This document shows positions 29,901-41,325 of a stretch of 64,000 nucleotides of DNA, in pieces; positions within the stretch are counted from its first letter, which is position 1; every line of letters begins with the position of its first letter. The position numbers were made by a program, and so were the translations under genes. The stretch is from Clostridia bacterium (GTDB lineage: Bacteria > Bacillota > Clostridia > TANB77 > CAG-465). The notes beneath the pieces are model-generated. The model was not told where the DNA came from, made no database searches, and saw only the letters and a program-made list of their open reading frames with translations. The stretch is taken from contig CAAHEI010000039.1 of assembly GCA_900772475.1 (NCBI GenBank), positions 16,001-80,000 of the forward strand, in the 5' to 3' direction.

Positions 29901-30548
29901 CGCTTCAACTGTTTCTAATCTTTTTATAATCTTAGCTCTTTTAGCTCCAGTAGCTTTTTCAAGCTCTTTCTTTAATTCACCTTGTAGTTTTTTAAGATCA
30001 ATTTTTGAAAGTAACTCTCTAATTGCTTCTGCACCCATTCCAACTCTAAAAGAATCGTAACCATATTTTTCTTCAGCTTCTCTATATTCTCTTTCACTTA
30101 TTATATCGCATACTTTAAATCCTGTATCTTTTGGATCAAGAACTATGTATGAGGCAAAATATATTACTTTTTCTAGAGCTTTGGGAGAAATATCAAGAAG
30201 AAGTCCCATTCTTCCTGGTATTCCTTTGAAGAACCATATATGTGATACAGGACATGCAAGTTCAATGTGTCCTAACCTTTCACGTCTAACCTTTTTCTTT
30301 GTAACTTCAACACCACATCTATCGCATATTATGCCTTTATATCTTACTTTTTTATATTTTCCACAGTAACATTCCCAATCCTTGGTTGGGCCAAAAATTT
30401 TCTCGCAGAATAAGCCATCTCTTTCAGGTTTTAATGTCCTGTAATTTATAGTTTCAGGTTTTTTTACTTCCCCTTTAGACCACTCTCTAACTTTTTCAGG
30501 GGATGCAAGAGCTATACTTAATCTATCAAAATTATCCATATCTTGCAT
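26979..30548 (-). CDS. rpoC: RNA polymerase beta' subunit
   Basis: This 1189-aa protein is the largest RNA polymerase subunit. The N-terminal zinc site uses [20 protein letters not shown]. The absolutely conserved active-site motif NADFDGDQM lies at 448-456; the second zinc site is [13 protein letters not shown], and the trigger-loop region [11 protein letters not shown] is present. It follows rpoB by 23 bases. It is the usual Firmicute form, without the large proteobacterial insertions. Confidence 0.98.
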   Translation of the reverse strand: MQDMDNFDRLSIALASPEKVREWSKGEVKKPETINYRTLKPERDGLFCEKIFGPTKDWECYCGKYKKVRYKGIICDRCGVEVTKKKVRRERLGHIELACPVSHIWFFKGIPGRMGLLLDISPKALEKVIYFASYIVLDPKDTGFKVCDIISEREYREAEEKYGYDSFRVGMGAEAIRELLSKIDLKKLQGELKKELEKATGAKRAKIIKRLETVEAFLESGNKPEWMILEVLPVIPPDLRPMVQLDGGRFATSDLNDLYRRVINRNNRLKRLLELEAPDIIVRNEKRMLQEAVDALIDNGRRGKPITGAGGRALKSLTDMLKGKQGRFRQNLLGKRVDYSGRSVIVVGPELKIYQCGLPREMALELFKPFVMKELVKRGMAFNIKNAKRMVERTAVEVWDVLEDVIKNRPVMLNRAPTLHRLGIQAFEPVLVDGRAIKLHPLVCTAFNADFDGDQMAVHVPLSPEAVAEAKMLMLASNNLLKLQDGKPVTVPSMDMILGSFYLTVKLEGEKGEGKVFSNMDEALMAYDQGVVGIHAPIRVRVSKEIDGKVHTGIIDATVGRLIFNSFIPQDIGFVDRSKEENLLKLEIDFEAKKKQLGQIVDKCIAKHGITETAIVLDNIKKYGYKYSTKAGVTVSVSDIEIPENKPQILAKAEEEAEKVLKNYKRGLISNDERYKEIIKIWSDATDEIQSEIMNNPNIMNPLQMMANTGARGNPTQIRQLGGMRGLMADTMGRTIELPIKSNFKEGLDVLEFFIASHGARKGLADTALRTADSGYLTRRLVDVNQDVVVAEDDCGTHHGFEVEAIMESGEPVEKLEERIEGRYLAEDLLDEKGNVLYERNTYVTPDIVEDIIKHGITKVKIRSAFTCESVRGVCSKCYGKNLATGEPISPGEAVGIIAAQSIGEPGTQLTMRTIHSGGVAGSDITQGLPRVEELFEARKPKGVAMVTEIDGTVTIGNNSTNKEVIVTSDDKHTERYVIPFGMRISVSNGQKIKAGDRITEGSLDPHDIIRIKGDIAVENYLIEEVQKVYRTQGVHINDKHIEIVGRQMLRKIFIEDSGETNLITGSTVDMTDFNYENKLASEKGKKLAKGKKTLLGITKVALQTDSFLSAASFQETARVLTDAALKGKVDKLQGLKENVIIGRLIPAGTGVVDYNDIKVESPEEVKEETNTNIEKYIIPDKDLIDEVE

Positions 30549-30571
30549 GTTATATATTCCTCCTTATACCA

Positions 30572-33500
30572 TTACTCTATTTCAGGTAAATCTTCCTCGT
30601 TAAATTCTTCAAGTTCATCAACTTCTTCATCGAGCATTCCTTTTTCATTTTCATAACTCATACCAATTAAATCAGAATCAGACATTGTATTTTCTTCTTC
30701 TGATGGTTCACCTATAAGTTCTGGATCTATCCCATCTGGATCGTCATCCATTGATTCATTAAGTTCAAGTTCTTCCTCTTCTTTATACATTTTCAAATCT
30801 AAAGCTAAACTTTGAAGTTCCTTAGTTAAAACTCTGAATGATTCTGGTATTCCAGGTTTTGGAATACTTTCACCTTTAACGATCGCTTCGTATGTTTTTA
30901 ATCTTCCAACTACATCGTCAGATTTTACAGTTAACATTTCTTGAAGAGTATATGATGCACCATATGCTTCAAGTGCCCAAACTTCCATTTCACCAAATCT
31001 CTGTCCACCAAATTGTGCTTTACCACCTAATGGTTGTTGAGTTACTAGCGAATATGGTCCAATAGAACGAGCATGTATTTTATCATCAACTAAGTGATAT
31101 AGTTTTAACATATACATGTATCCAACTGTAATCTTAGCATCAAATGGTTCACCAGTTCTTCCGTCATATACAGTTAATTTACCTGTTGGATCTAGACCTT
31201 TATCTTTATATAATTTTTCAATGTCAACTTCTTTTGCACCATCAAATACTGGTGTTGCAACTTTCCATCCATACATTTTAGCAATATATCCTAAATGAGT
31301 TTCTAGTAGCTGTCCAACATTCATACGAGAAGGTAGTCCTAGAGGGTTAAGAACAATTTGAAGTGGTGTTCCATCTGGTAAATATGGCATATCTTCTCTT
31401 GGAAGAATACGTGATATAACACCTTTGTTACCATGACGACCAGACATTTTATCCCCAACAGATATTTTTCTTTTTTGTGCTATATATATTCTTACAACCT
31501 TGTTAACACCAGTAGCAAGCTCATCACAATTATCTCTTGTAAATATTTTTACATCAACAATTGTTCCTTCTTCTCCGTGTGGAACTCTAAGAGATGTATC
31601 TCTTACTTCTCTTGCTTTTTCACCAAAAATAGCTCGTAAAAGTTTTTCTTCTGCTGTAAGTTCTGTTTCTCCTTTTGGAGTAACTTTACCAACCAATATA
31701 TCTCCAGGTCTTACAACTGCTCCTATACGTATGATACCATTTTCATCTAAGTCTTTAAGAGCATCATCACCTACATTTGGTACTTCTCTTGTAATTTCTT
31801 CTGGTCCAAGTTTTGTATCACGTGCTTCACAATCATAATCTTCAATATGAATTGTAGTTAAAACATCATCTTTAACTAAATCTTCAGATATTAAGATGGC
31901 ATCTTCATAGTTGTATCCTTCCCATGTCATAAATCCAACTAATATATTTTTACCTAATGCAAGCTCACCATTTTGAGTAGATGGTCCGTCAGCAATTACA
32001 TCACCTTTTTTAACAGCCTCACCTTTTACAACTATTGGCTTTTGGTTTATACAAGTACCTTGGTTTGATCTTTTATATTTTATCAAATGATATTCATCTT
32101 TACCTTTTTTAGTTTTAATTATTATTTTATTTGCATCAACATAATCAACAACACCATCATTATGTGCTATTATTACTATACCTGAATCTATTGCAGCTTT
32201 ATATTCAATTCCAGTTCCTACAATCGGACTTTCAGATCTTATAAGAGGAACAGCCTGACGTTGCATGTTAGAACCCATAAGAGCACGTTTTGCATCATCA
32301 TTTTCTAGGAAAGGTATCATTGCTGTAGATACTGATACTAATTGTTTTGGAGAAACATCCATTAAATCAACTTTATCTTTATCCATTTCAAGTATTTGAT
32401 CTTGATATCTAACCTTAACTCTTTTATTCAAGAAATGATTTTCTTCATCTAAAGGTTCATTTGCTTGAGCAACAATGTAATTATCTTCTTCATCTGCAGT
32501 AAGATATACAACTTCATCTGTTATAACTCCATTTTCTTTATTGATAATTCTATATGGAGATTCTATAAATCCATATCTATTTATTTTTGCAAATGTAGAA
32601 AGTGAAGAAATAAGTCCAATATTTGGTCCTTCTGGAGATTCTATAGGACATAATCTTCCATAGTGAGTATGATGTACGTCACGAACCTCGAATCCAGCTC
32701 TATCCCTTGTAAGACCTCCAGGTCCAAGAGCTGATATTCTTCTTTTATGTGTAAGTTCTGCAAGTGGATTAATTTGATCCATGAACTGTGATAATTGCGA
32801 ACTTCCAAAGAATTCTCTAAGTGATCCTACTACCGGTTTTATATTTATTAATGTTTGAGGAGTTGCGGCATCTAAATCCTGTGTTGCCATTCTTTCACGA
32901 ACAACTCTTTCAAGTCTTGCAAGTCCAATTCTAAATTGGTTTTGAATTAATTCACCAACACATCTGACACGTCTATTTCCAAGATGATCTATATCATCAG
33001 TCATACCCATTCCAAATCTAAAATTAACAAAATAATTTATTGAAGCTATAATATCATCTAAAGTTGCATGTTTTACAACTAATTTTTCTCTATTTAATCT
33101 AATTTTCTTTCTTAATTCTTTTTCATCAACATCGCCAATTTTATCAAGCAATTCTTTTAAAGCAGGAAGATAAACTTCCTCTTTAATTACTTGTTTGTCT
33201 ATATCCATTCCAAGATATTTAGAAATATCTACAGTATTATTTCCTATAACTTTAACTTTTTTGCCTTCTTTTTCAACATAAACAACATTGATACCAGATT
33301 GTTTTATATCTTCAGCTATTTCCTTTGTAAACACTTCTCCTTTTTTTATAAGAAGTTCTCCTGTTTCTGTATTTACAACATCTTCAGCTGCTACTTCATT
33401 TACAATCCTATTTGCAATACTTAGCTTTTTGTTATACTTATATCTTCCAACTCTTTCTAGACTATATCTTCTATCATCATATAATAATCCATAAAGTAGT

Positions 33501-34252
33501 GATTTTGCAGCATCAACATGTAAAGGTTCCCCCGGTCTAATTTTCTTATATATTTCAAGTAATGCTTCATCCATAGTCTTAGCAGGATCTTTATATATAA
33601 CTTGATTTATCAAATCGTCTTCAAACAAATCCATAATTTGTTCATCAGACTCAATACCAAGTGCCCTTATAAGTGTAGTAAGTGGAACTTTTCTAGTTCT
33701 ATCAACTCTTACATATAACATATCTGTAGAGTCTGATTCCATTTCAATCCATGTACCACGGTTAGGCATAATAGTTCCTTCGTATAAAAATTTACCTGTT
33801 TTATCTCTTGATGATGAAAAATAAACACCAGGTGAACGAACTAATTGAGATATAATAACTCTTTCTGCTCCATTTATAATAAATGTACCTTTTTCTGTCA
33901 TTAAAGGTAAATCGCCAAAGAAAATTTCTTGTTCTTTTATCTCACCAGTTTCTTTGTTTATCAAACGAACTTGTACTTGTAATCTTGAACAATAACTTGT
34001 ATTTCTTTCATTTGCTTCCTCAATTGTATACTTTGTTTCATCTTCCAATCTATAATCAACAAATTCTAATAATAGATTTCCTGAAAAATCTGTTATTGGA
34101 GATGCATCTGAAAGTACATCTTTAAGTCCTGATTTCAAAAACCACTCATAAGATTGTTTTTGAATATCAATTAAATCAGGCATTTCAATTACCTCTTTAA
34201 TGTTTGAAAAACTCATTCTAGTTGCTTTTCCATTTTTTACTTCATGAACCAT
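30572..34252 (-). CDS. rpoB: RNA polymerase beta subunit
   Basis: The start is ATG 34252, behind GGGGGTATAAAA, giving 1226 aa; in-frame codons further upstream are not expected to be used. The rifampicin-binding region reads [20 protein letters not shown], the wild-type sensitive pattern. Other conserved blocks include [13 protein letters not shown] and [20 protein letters not shown]. The C-terminus carries a long acidic tail (about 1170-1226), typical of Firmicutes. The gene is driven by its own promoter (34434-34462) with a 180-base leader, rather than following rplJL. Confidence 0.98.
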   Translation of the reverse strand: MVHEVKNGKATRMSFSNIKEVIEMPDLIDIQKQSYEWFLKSGLKDVLSDASPITDFSGNLLLEFVDYRLEDETKYTIEEANERNTSYCSRLQVQVRLINKETGEIKEQEIFFGDLPLMTEKGTFIINGAERVIISQLVRSPGVYFSSSRDKTGKFLYEGTIMPNRGTWIEMESDSTDMLYVRVDRTRKVPLTTLIRALGIESDEQIMDLFEDDLINQVIYKDPAKTMDEALLEIYKKIRPGEPLHVDAAKSLLYGLLYDDRRYSLERVGRYKYNKKLSIANRIVNEVAAEDVVNTETGELLIKKGEVFTKEIAEDIKQSGINVVYVEKEGKKVKVIGNNTVDISKYLGMDIDKQVIKEEVYLPALKELLDKIGDVDEKELRKKIRLNREKLVVKHATLDDIIASINYFVNFRFGMGMTDDIDHLGNRRVRCVGELIQNQFRIGLARLERVVRERMATQDLDAATPQTLINIKPVVGSLREFFGSSQLSQFMDQINPLAELTHKRRISALGPGGLTRDRAGFEVRDVHHTHYGRLCPIESPEGPNIGLISSLSTFAKINRYGFIESPYRIINKENGVITDEVVYLTADEEDNYIVAQANEPLDEENHFLNKRVKVRYQDQILEMDKDKVDLMDVSPKQLVSVSTAMIPFLENDDAKRALMGSNMQRQAVPLIRSESPIVGTGIEYKAAIDSGIVIIAHNDGVVDYVDANKIIIKTKKGKDEYHLIKYKRSNQGTCINQKPIVVKGEAVKKGDVIADGPSTQNGELALGKNILVGFMTWEGYNYEDAILISEDLVKDDVLTTIHIEDYDCEARDTKLGPEEITREVPNVGDDALKDLDENGIIRIGAVVRPGDILVGKVTPKGETELTAEEKLLRAIFGEKAREVRDTSLRVPHGEEGTIVDVKIFTRDNCDELATGVNKVVRIYIAQKRKISVGDKMSGRHGNKGVISRILPREDMPYLPDGTPLQIVLNPLGLPSRMNVGQLLETHLGYIAKMYGWKVATPVFDGAKEVDIEKLYKDKGLDPTGKLTVYDGRTGEPFDAKITVGYMYMLKLYHLVDDKIHARSIGPYSLVTQQPLGGKAQFGGQRFGEMEVWALEAYGASYTLQEMLTVKSDDVVGRLKTYEAIVKGESIPKPGIPESFRVLTKELQSLALDLKMYKEEEELELNESMDDDPDGIDPELIGEPSEEENTMSDSDLIGMSYENEKGMLDEEVDELEEFNEEDLPEIE

Positions 34253-34294
34253 TTTTATACCCCCAAAAAACATATTAAAAAGACGACAAAAAGC

Positions 34295-34327
34295 CAAATT
34301 AGTTTACATAATTAAAAAACTAATTTG
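34295..34327 (-). promoter_or_regulatory. Leader hairpin of rpoB, possible attenuator
   Basis: A perfect 11-bp AT-rich stem (34295-34305 with 34317-34327) in the minus-strand leader is followed by GCTTTTTG, like a weak intrinsic terminator. It lies about 45 bases before the rpoB start and could limit transcription into rpoBC. Confidence 0.4.
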
Positions 34328-34433
34328 ATTCTTATACTATTTTATTAACTTATTTTTTTACATTTTACCACTATTTCAACCACCTTTTGAATTTGAGTTT
34401 ACATAGTATTTTGCTTTTGAAACAATTTATAAT

Positions 34434-34462
34434 ATTATAACATATGTCTTAAAACAAGTCAA
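34434..34462 (-). promoter_or_regulatory. Promoter of rpoBC
   Basis: TTGACT (34462-34457), a 17-base spacer and a perfect TATAAT (34439-34434) on the minus strand. The predicted start near 34427 gives a leader of about 175 bases. Confidence 0.75.
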
Positions 34463-34478
34463 TAGCTTTTTGCCTTTT

Positions 34479-34853
34479 TTATAAAGACTTTAAAAATTCA
34501 AAAATTGAATATTGAGTATTATATATACACAAATAATAAAATATTAAAAATAATATAATCATAAATACCAAGCATGCAACTATTGTTCTACTCGCAATCA
34601 GTTTTGATTCATCAGTATTATCAATTTTCATAAATATAATTCTTAAAATTAAACTTGTAATCAATATAACTCCTAACAAGCCAAAACAAATAACAGTAGT
34701 TTTTATTAAATTATCCATAGTTACAGTTGTAATACTTAATATTCCATCAGTTCTTAAAAACTTAATTATAAAAATTACTAAAGATACAATAAACGAAATA
34801 ATACTTAAAATTTCTAAAATCAATGTTATCTTTTTAAAATCAATTTTTTTCAT
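34479..34853 (-). CDS. Small membrane protein, three helices, unknown
   Basis: This 124-aa protein has three predicted membrane helices (about 10-32, 50-72 and 88-112) joined by short charged loops. I do not recognise the family. It follows prfA by one base on the same strand and is probably translated with it. Nothing in it suggests an enzymatic site. Confidence 0.6.
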   Translation of the reverse strand: MKKIDFKKITLILEILSIISFIVSLVIFIIKFLRTDGILSITTVTMDNLIKTTVICFGLLGVILITSLILRIIFMKIDNTDESKLIASRTIVACLVFMIILFLIFYYLCIYNTQYSIFEFLKSL

Positions 34854-34854
34854 A

Positions 34855-35916
34855 TTATAATGCCCCTTCTTTTAACCTATCTGCCTTATCTGCCGCTGCA
34901 AGAGCATCTATCATTTCATCTAAATTACCATTTAAAAAGCTCTCTAATTGATAAATTGTAAAATTAATTCTATGATCAGTTACCCTACTTTGAGGATAGT
35001 TATATGTCCTTATCTTTTCACTTCTTGCTCCGCTTCCAACTTGAAGTCTTCTTTTATTTGTAAGTTCTTTGTTTTGTTTTTCTTGTTCTATCTCATATAA
35101 TTTTGATCTAAGCATTTTCATTGCAGTTTCTCTATTTTGAAGTTGTGACCTTTCACTTTGACAAGCAACAACAACACCAGTTGGTATATGTGTTATACGT
35201 ATTGCTGATGAAGTTTTATTTACATGTTGTCCACCAGCTCCACTTGCTCTATACGTATCTATTCTTAAATCATTTTGATTTATTTCAATTTCTACGTCTT
35301 CAACTTCTGGTAATACAGCAACTGTAACTGTAGAAGTATGAATTCTTCCACTTGCCTCTGTTTCAGGAACACGTTGAACTCTATGTACTCCGCTTTCAAA
35401 TTTTAATTTACTATAAGCACCTTTTCCTTTTATCATAAACGAAACCTCTTTAAGCCCACCTATACCTGTTTCATTTATATCAATTACTTCCACTTGCCAG
35501 TGTTTTAAATCAGCATACATTGTATACATTCTATATAAGTTATATGCAAATAAAGCTGCTTCTTCACCACCAGCTCCTCCTCTTATTTCAATAATAACAT
35601 TGCTATCATCATTTTCGTCCTTTGGAATTAGCAAAAGTTTTAATTCTTCCACTATATTTTCAAGTTTTTGTTTTGAAGAATAAAATTCCTCTTCAGCAAA
35701 TTCTTTCATTTCTTTATCGTTCATAAGTTCTTTTGCTTCATCCATATTTTCTTTTACTTTTTTATATTCTCTATACTTTGCAACAACATCCGTTAAATTT
35801 GAGTGTTCCTTCATATACTTTTTAAAAAGTGATTGATTAGATATTATATCAGGATCAGATATTTTTTCAGTTAATTCAACATACTTTTTTTCAATTTCTT
35901 CAAGTTTATCAAACAT
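34855..35916 (-). CDS. prfA: Peptide chain release factor 1
   Basis: This 353-aa protein has the GGQ hydrolysis motif at 228-230 (context [12 protein letters not shown]) and the RF1-type PxT tripeptide as PET at about 184-186. It recognises UAA and UAG and releases finished peptides. The glutamine-methylating partner prmC is not next to it here; only a small membrane protein follows. The operon end downstream is rpoB's separate promoter. Confidence 0.96.
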   Translation of the reverse strand: MFDKLEEIEKKYVELTEKISDPDIISNQSLFKKYMKEHSNLTDVVAKYREYKKVKENMDEAKELMNDKEMKEFAEEEFYSSKQKLENIVEELKLLLIPKDENDDSNVIIEIRGGAGGEEAALFAYNLYRMYTMYADLKHWQVEVIDINETGIGGLKEVSFMIKGKGAYSKLKFESGVHRVQRVPETEASGRIHTSTVTVAVLPEVEDVEIEINQNDLRIDTYRASGAGGQHVNKTSSAIRITHIPTGVVVACQSERSQLQNRETAMKMLRSKLYEIEQEKQNKELTNKRRLQVGSGARSEKIRTYNYPQSRVTDHRINFTIYQLESFLNGNLDEMIDALAAADKADRLKEGAL

Positions 35917-35988
35917 AAATTACATCCTCTCTTCTTTTACTGGTATATTTTAACACATTTTTAGCACTCTTGCAATACATAAATAAAT

Positions 35989-36021
35989 AAAAAGGTCCAA
36001 AATATACATTTCGACCTTTTT
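35989..36021 (-). terminator. Terminator after divIVA
   Basis: A perfect 9-bp stem (35989-35997 with 36013-36021) begins 6 bases after the divIVA stop codon. On the minus strand it ends in a T-rich stem arm followed by ATTTATTTAT. Confidence 0.7.
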
Positions 36022-36026
36022 ATTAC

Positions 36027-36479
36027 TTATTTCAAATCCTCGTCTTCATTTAAAATCTTAAGTTGTGCCTCAAGCATTGAACTTACTCTTATACGATAAA
36101 TTTGCATTTGTTTTTTCTTATCTTCTAATAGTTCTTCTTTTCTTCTTATTTCATTATTTAAATCTTCAATATGCCTTCTAGCATCTGTTTCAGCCTCTTG
36201 TTTTATTGTTTCAGCTTCTCTTCTTGCGACTTCCTTCATATTATCAGCTGTAGATTGTGCATTCTCAATTGTTTTATTAATTCCTTCTTCAACAGATTTA
36301 TAATATGCAATAGACTCTTGCATAGCATTAAACTTGTCCTTTATTTCTGCATTCTCTTTATATAAAATTTCATAATCACTAAGTAACTGCTCAAGAAAAT
36401 CTTCAACATCGTCTATGTCGTATCCTTTCATCTTAGCTCTCTTAAAAACCTTGTTTTCAATATCATTTGGTGTTAGCAT
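36027..36479 (-). CDS. DivIVA domain protein
   Basis: The start is ATG 36479 behind GAGGAGGGAAATATAT, giving 150 aa; an earlier in-frame start precedes that site. The N-terminal DivIVA motif (MLTPNDIENKVFKRAKMKGY, then DIDDVEDFLEQ) binds curved membrane at poles and septa. The remainder is a long coiled coil (about 30-130) with heptad patterns and many Glu/Lys. It directly follows sepF, the classical arrangement. Whether it acts as DivIVA, GpsB or another paralogue is not settled by the sequence. Confidence 0.88.
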   Translation of the reverse strand: MLTPNDIENKVFKRAKMKGYDIDDVEDFLEQLLSDYEILYKENAEIKDKFNAMQESIAYYKSVEEGINKTIENAQSTADNMKEVARREAETIKQEAETDARRHIEDLNNEIRRKEELLEDKKKQMQIYRIRVSSMLEAQLKILNEDEDLK

Positions 36480-36534
36480 ATATATTTCCCTCCTCTTTAA
36501 TAAAAAGCAGACCAATTAGCCTGCTTTAGTAAAT

Positions 36535-37053
36535 CTACTTAAGCCAAGAAAGTGACATTTTTTGCTTGTATTGGCTTTTTTCAACATCATTTTGTATTTC
36601 AACATCTTTTGGCGTCAGTAAATATATTAGGTTGGATACTTTTTGTATTGTTCCTTCAATCATAAATGTAGCTCCTCCTAAAAAATCTAATATACGTATT
36701 GCATCTTCTTTACCAACGTTTTCTAAATTAATAATTATTGATTTTCTAAGTTTTAAATACTCTCCTATCTCTTGAACATCAGCATAACAAGTTGGCTGCG
36801 TTATAACCATCTTGGATGATGATACGGCTGTATTCATAGGTATTACATTGTTTTGATTACTATTTTTGGCATAAGGATTAGATGATTCAATATCTCTAAA
36901 ACTTCTTCTTGCCTTTGGCATCCCTCTATTTTCAACCTCGTCATGTTCTTCCTCATCATAACAATCTACTTCATCATCATTATATTCATTTTCTTCATCA
37001 TTTTCTCCTATGCCCATCATACGCATAAACTTATTTAATATAACAGCACTCAT
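36535..37053 (-). CDS. sepF: Cell division protein SepF
   Basis: This 172-aa protein begins with an amphipathic membrane-targeting stretch (AVILNKFMRMMGIG). A long acidic linker follows (about 18-55), and then the SepF core (about 80-160) with RKSIIINLENVGKEDAIRILDFLGGATF. SepF binds FtsZ and aligns filaments at the division site. It is transcribed from its own promoter and followed by divIVA after 55 bases. Confidence 0.92.
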   Translation of the reverse strand: MSAVILNKFMRMMGIGENDEENEYNDDEVDCYDEEEHDEVENRGMPKARRSFRDIESSNPYAKNSNQNNVIPMNTAVSSSKMVITQPTCYADVQEIGEYLKLRKSIIINLENVGKEDAIRILDFLGGATFMIEGTIQKVSNLIYLLTPKDVEIQNDVEKSQYKQKMSLSWLK

Positions 37054-37086
37054 ATCATTAACCCCCTATGATAAAATTATATTTAC

Positions 37087-37115
37087 ATTATCTAATAAAA
37101 ACAAAAATAAGTCAA
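37087..37115 (-). promoter_or_regulatory. Promoter of sepF-divIVA
   Basis: TTGACT (37115-37110), a 17-base spacer and GATAAT (37092-37087) on the minus strand lie 34 bases before sepF. Confidence 0.6.
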
Positions 37116-37181
37116 TAGTTTTTTATATATTTTTTTATTTTTGTTTTCGTTTTTTGTTTTATTATCTGTTACAATTATCTA

Positions 37182-38405
37182 TTAATTAAAAAATTGCATT
37201 GGATTTATTGCACTTCCATATGAACTACTTTTTCTTACTTCAAAATGTAAATGAGGTCCAGATGAGTTTCCTGTACTAGCTGTATATGCTATTAGTTGCC
37301 CTTTGCTCACAGTTTGCCCAACCGATACGACCTGCTTATATTTCAAATGACCATATAACGTGTAATAGTCGCCATGATCAATCATAACATAATTCCCGTA
37401 GCCTTGCCTATATGATCCATCATAATCTCCAGTTAAATAATATCTTGAAATAACCACTTCTCCTGCTGCTGCTGCATATACAGGAGTACCAACTGGAACA
37501 CCTATATCTACTCCATCATGTCTTGAACCATCAGAGTATTTTGGAAATGTAGCAGTAATTCTATTTTTTCCATATCCTTTTAATGGCCAATCAAATTTAC
37601 CATTTGAATTAACAATAGTTGAATTTCCTCCTATACTACTTTCCTTAGTAGAAGATCTATTTTTTGACTTTTTCTTTTCCCTTTCAGCAATTTCCGCTGC
37701 AATTTGTGCATTTAAACTTTCAGCCTCTTTGTTTAAGACAGAGTTTACGGCTTGAAGTTTTTCTTTAGATTTATTTAATTCATCAACCTTTGCCTGTTTT
37801 TGTGATTTCGCATCATTTAGTGTATTTGTTGCTTTTTGGACGTCATATTTTAATTGATCAAGTTGAACTTTTTGAACTTCAATGTCACTTTTTATATTGT
37901 CAATATATTCCTTTTCTCCATCTATATTATTTACCATTGATTTATCATATTCAACTACACTTTGATATACATTCAATTTAGAGAAAAAATCAGTTATTCC
38001 TTTGGATTCAAAAAGTATATCAATTACATTTGGCATTCCATTTTCATATATTGATCTTAACCTTACAGAGTATAAATCTTCTGCACTGCTAAATCTTTGA
38101 GATGAATTTTGTAAATCATTTTCATATTCTTCTATTTTTTTGTTAACTTCCTCAACCTTAGTTTCCAATGTTGATAAATTATTGGTATATTCAGATATTT
38201 TTTTATTAAGTTCATCTACTTGATTTAAATACTCAGTTGCTTCACTTTCAGTTGATGCTATTTTTTTGTTATTATCTTCAATTTGTTTATCAACATTTTG
38301 CTTTTTCTGGGTTGTAGTTAATCCCAATACTCCAAATAAGCTTGAAAACATTATCCCAAATAAAGCTGTACTTACTAATATCTTTTTGAATATTTTACTT
38401 TTCAT
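37182..38405 (-). CDS. Murein hydrolase activator, EnvC-like, M23 domain (copy 2)
   Basis: This 407-aa protein has a signal peptide (about 1-30), a long coiled coil (about 32-250), and a C-terminal M23 (LytM) peptidase domain (about 280-407). The zinc ligands are visible: H and D in SRHDGVDIG and the HxH in GPHLHFEV. Unlike EnvC of E. coli, the metal site looks intact, so it may cut peptidoglycan itself. The coiled coil is where FtsX normally contacts such proteins. It lies downstream of ftsEX and the other M23 gene. Confidence 0.88.
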   Translation of the reverse strand: MKSKIFKKILVSTALFGIMFSSLFGVLGLTTTQKKQNVDKQIEDNNKKIASTESEATEYLNQVDELNKKISEYTNNLSTLETKVEEVNKKIEEYENDLQNSSQRFSSAEDLYSVRLRSIYENGMPNVIDILFESKGITDFFSKLNVYQSVVEYDKSMVNNIDGEKEYIDNIKSDIEVQKVQLDQLKYDVQKATNTLNDAKSQKQAKVDELNKSKEKLQAVNSVLNKEAESLNAQIAAEIAEREKKKSKNRSSTKESSIGGNSTIVNSNGKFDWPLKGYGKNRITATFPKYSDGSRHDGVDIGVPVGTPVYAAAAGEVVISRYYLTGDYDGSYRQGYGNYVMIDHGDYYTLYGHLKYKQVVSVGQTVSKGQLIAYTASTGNSSGPHLHFEVRKSSSYGSAINPMQFFN

Positions 38406-38420
38406 TTTCTCCCTCCTTTA

Positions 38421-39656
38421 CTATCTTATATCAAAACTTAAAGATGGATACTGAACCAATGGATCTGTAATTTTTCCATTAATTCTCATTTCAAAGTGTA
38501 AATGTGGTCCTGTAGAATTTCCTGTACTTCCAACATATGCAATTGTTTGTCCTTTAGTTACAACATCCCCTGTATTCACTGCAAGTGCACTTGCATGTCC
38601 ATAAAGCGTTATATAATTATTCCCATCTTCAGTACATTTTCCATGATTTATCATAACGTAATTTCCATAGCCTCCTGCATTATAACCTGCAACAATTACA
38701 GTTCCTGATTCAGCTGCAACAATTGGTTTTCCAAAAATCTCGGAACCTGCTATATCGCATCCTGTATGTGCACTACCATTAGGATTAACTAAATAATACA
38801 CAAATCCAAATGTTGTAGTTATTATATTATACCCTGGCACAGGCCATGCAAAATTACCACCTGTAAATTCAGTTATACTTCCATCAACTTTATTATTTCC
38901 GTTAAGCGATGCTCTATATGCTTTTTCTATCTCATCATCAATCTTTTTAAGTGCACTCTCTTTTTGTTTTGTTAATTCTTCTGCACTTGCTTGAAGTTTA
39001 CTTTGAGAAGTCTGCAATTCATTCATAATTTTTTGCTTTTCTTCAAGAGTTTTGTTAAGTTTTTCCATTTTTTTGCCTGCATCGGCTTGCAATTGAGATA
39101 TTTCTTCCCTTTGTTTTTCAACATTCTTTTTAACATAATTTATATAATTTTTCTTTGCTTTTGCATTTGTAACTATATCCCTGTTATATGTTAAAACGTT
39201 TTCATATGTTTCAATTTTCAGCAAAAATTCTGCTACACTTTTTGATGAAATTAAAAATTCAAAAAACGTCGGAAAGCCATTTTCATAAACCGTTCTTACC
39301 ATTGTTTCGTATGTTTTTTCAACCTTATTATATAACTTTGAAGAATCTTTTAATGCTTCCTCATTTTCTTTTATACTTTGACTTAATTTTTCTTGCTTAA
39401 TTTGCAAATCAGCAAGATCAGAAGTTACTTCCATCATCTTATTATCTAAATCTGCTATTTCATAGTTATACTCTGCAATATCTTTTTGTATACCTGTCAA
39501 TTTACTTATATTTTCTTTTTCCTTTTCCTTAACTTCTTGAAGTTCCTTATTATATTTTGACAAAGTACTTTCTGCATTTATATTACTAATAATAGTAAAT
39601 CCCAAACAAAAGAAAAGTACTAAAAACAGCTTTTTTATATATTTTAATTTTAACAT
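38421..39656 (-). CDS. Murein hydrolase activator, EnvC-like, M23 domain (copy 1)
   Basis: The start is ATG 39656 behind AGGTGAG; a GTG three codons earlier is part of that site. The 411-aa protein has a signal peptide (about 4-25), a coiled coil (about 28-250), and an M23 domain (about 280-400) with AHTGCDIAG and GPHLHFEMR carrying the zinc ligands. It starts 9 bases after ftsX, so it is the first partner of the FtsEX complex, which controls such enzymes at the division site. It resembles the downstream copy across its whole length. Confidence 0.9.
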   Translation of the reverse strand: MLKLKYIKKLFLVLFFCLGFTIISNINAESTLSKYNKELQEVKEKEKENISKLTGIQKDIAEYNYEIADLDNKMMEVTSDLADLQIKQEKLSQSIKENEEALKDSSKLYNKVEKTYETMVRTVYENGFPTFFEFLISSKSVAEFLLKIETYENVLTYNRDIVTNAKAKKNYINYVKKNVEKQREEISQLQADAGKKMEKLNKTLEEKQKIMNELQTSQSKLQASAEELTKQKESALKKIDDEIEKAYRASLNGNNKVDGSITEFTGGNFAWPVPGYNIITTTFGFVYYLVNPNGSAHTGCDIAGSEIFGKPIVAAESGTVIVAGYNAGGYGNYVMINHGKCTEDGNNYITLYGHASALAVNTGDVVTKGQTIAYVGSTGNSTGPHLHFEMRINGKITDPLVQYPSLSFDIR

Positions 39657-39665
39657 TTTTCTCAC

Positions 39666-40556
39666 CTATGCTTTTAGGTATTTTTTTATTGAAATACTAC
39701 TTCCAAGTATTCCAATAAATAAACCTAATACAACATATATTACAAGAATTAGCCACCATAATGATGTATAAGGTATGAAACCAAACACACCTAGAGAAGA
39801 CCCAACTTTTGGAATTCTTGCATATATTACAACATAAGCAATTGATATTAACATAAATGATATTAATGCTGATAATAACCCTATTATAGCACCCTCTATT
39901 ACAAACGGTCTTTTTATGAATTTATTTGTTGCACCTATATATCTCATAATAAATATTTCACGTTTATTTGAATAAACTGCAAGTTTTATCGTATTTGAAA
40001 TTATAAATATACTAACTACAAGTAGAACAATACCTATTCCAAGTAAAAATATATTTGCTATTCTTGATATTGAAATTACTGCATTTATAGTGGATGAATT
40101 ATATTTAACTTTATAAATTCCGTCAATTTTCTCTATTTGAGATTTAATATTATCTGCTTTTTCTATATCTGCGAATTTAACAACATATGATGCTGGGAAT
40201 ATTTGGACTTTATCCAAACCTTCTAAAAAGTATTCCTGATCCTTAAATACGTTTTTTGCATCTTCATATGCTTCATCCTTACTTATATAACGTATTTCTC
40301 CAACGCCTTCAATTTTTTTTATTACATCTTTTATATACTCTATATCAGCATCTGTTGCAGTATCTTCTATAAAAGCTTGTATTCCCTGTTCAACTTTTAC
40401 TGTTTCAACATTTTTATTTACGTTTGTAAATAAAACTATAAAAATCCCAAGTACAAGCATTGTTGCACATATAATGAGCATTGTTGAAAAAGTCTTAGAT
40501 CCATGTTTTTTTAAATTTTCATATCCTTCTTTTATTAAATATGAATTAGTAGTCAT
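39666..40556 (-). CDS. ftsX: Cell division protein FtsX
   Basis: This 296-aa membrane protein has four predicted helices (about 22-44, 165-188, 215-240 and 262-285) with a large extracellular loop (about 48-160) that couples the complex to murein hydrolases. The TSSINAV-type and YIGATNKFIKRPF regions near the third helix match the family. It pairs with FtsE two bases upstream and is followed by two hydrolase-activator genes. Confidence 0.93.
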   Translation of the reverse strand: MTTNSYLIKEGYENLKKHGSKTFSTMLIICATMLVLGIFIVLFTNVNKNVETVKVEQGIQAFIEDTATDADIEYIKDVIKKIEGVGEIRYISKDEAYEDAKNVFKDQEYFLEGLDKVQIFPASYVVKFADIEKADNIKSQIEKIDGIYKVKYNSSTINAVISISRIANIFLLGIGIVLLVVSIFIISNTIKLAVYSNKREIFIMRYIGATNKFIKRPFVIEGAIIGLLSALISFMLISIAYVVIYARIPKVGSSLGVFGFIPYTSLWWLILVIYVVLGLFIGILGSSISIKKYLKA

Positions 40557-40558
40557 TT

Positions 40559-41233
40559 TTAGTATCCCCCTTTCATATCATCTTTTACAATTCTTCCATG
40601 ATCAAGGGCAATAACTCTTTTTCCCATTCTATCTACAATATCTTTTGCATGTGTTACAACAAGAATCGTTGTACCTCTTGCATTTATTTCATTTAAAGTT
40701 TTAAAAATTTCTCCTGCAGTTATTGGATCAAGATTACCAGTTGGTTCATCTGCAATTATAATTGGAGGTTTTGTTGCCATAGCTCGTGCCAATGCGACAC
40801 GTTGTTGTTCGCCACCTGATAATTGATTTGGATAAGCGTCTTCTTTTCCCGTTAACCCTACCATTTCAAGTACTGCTTTTTTTTGAGTTTTTATTTCTCT
40901 TTCAGATGATTCAATAACTCTTAAAGCAAATTCTATATTTTCAGCTACAGTTCTATCATATAATAGCCTAAAGTCTTGAAATACAAATCCAATTTTCCTT
41001 CTTAAATATGGAACTTCTTTTTCTTTTAGCTCATTTACATTGTTTCCATCAATAATAACTTTACCTGATGTGGCATTCTCCTCTCTTATCATTAATTTCA
41101 AAAAAGTGGATTTTCCAGATCCTGATGGACCAACTAAGAATACGAACTCACCTTTATTAATCTTTATATTAATGTTATCTAAAGCTTTTACTCCGTGATT
41201 ATATTCTTTATTAACATTTATAAACTCTATCAT
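40559..41233 (-). CDS. ftsE: Cell division ATP-binding protein FtsE
   Basis: This 224-aa ABC ATPase has Walker [11 protein letters not shown] (about 34-43), the signature LSGGEQQR (138-145) and Walker [10 protein letters not shown] (about 158-166). It works with FtsX to couple ATP hydrolysis to septal peptidoglycan cleavage through the M23 proteins encoded downstream. It heads the operon ftsE-ftsX-M23-M23. Confidence 0.95.
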   Translation of the reverse strand: MIEFINVNKEYNHGVKALDNINIKINKGEFVFLVGPSGSGKSTFLKLMIREENATSGKVIIDGNNVNELKEKEVPYLRRKIGFVFQDFRLLYDRTVAENIEFALRVIESSEREIKTQKKAVLEMVGLTGKEDAYPNQLSGGEQQRVALARAMATKPPIIIADEPTGNLDPITAGEIFKTLNEINARGTTILVVTHAKDIVDRMGKRVIALDHGRIVKDDMKGGY

Positions 41234-41325
41234 ATGTTTTTTCCTTTCATATTCAACCTGTATAATAATACTATTATACCCTTAAAATCATATCATAAAA
41301 CATAATTTTTGTCTACATTTTTTTA

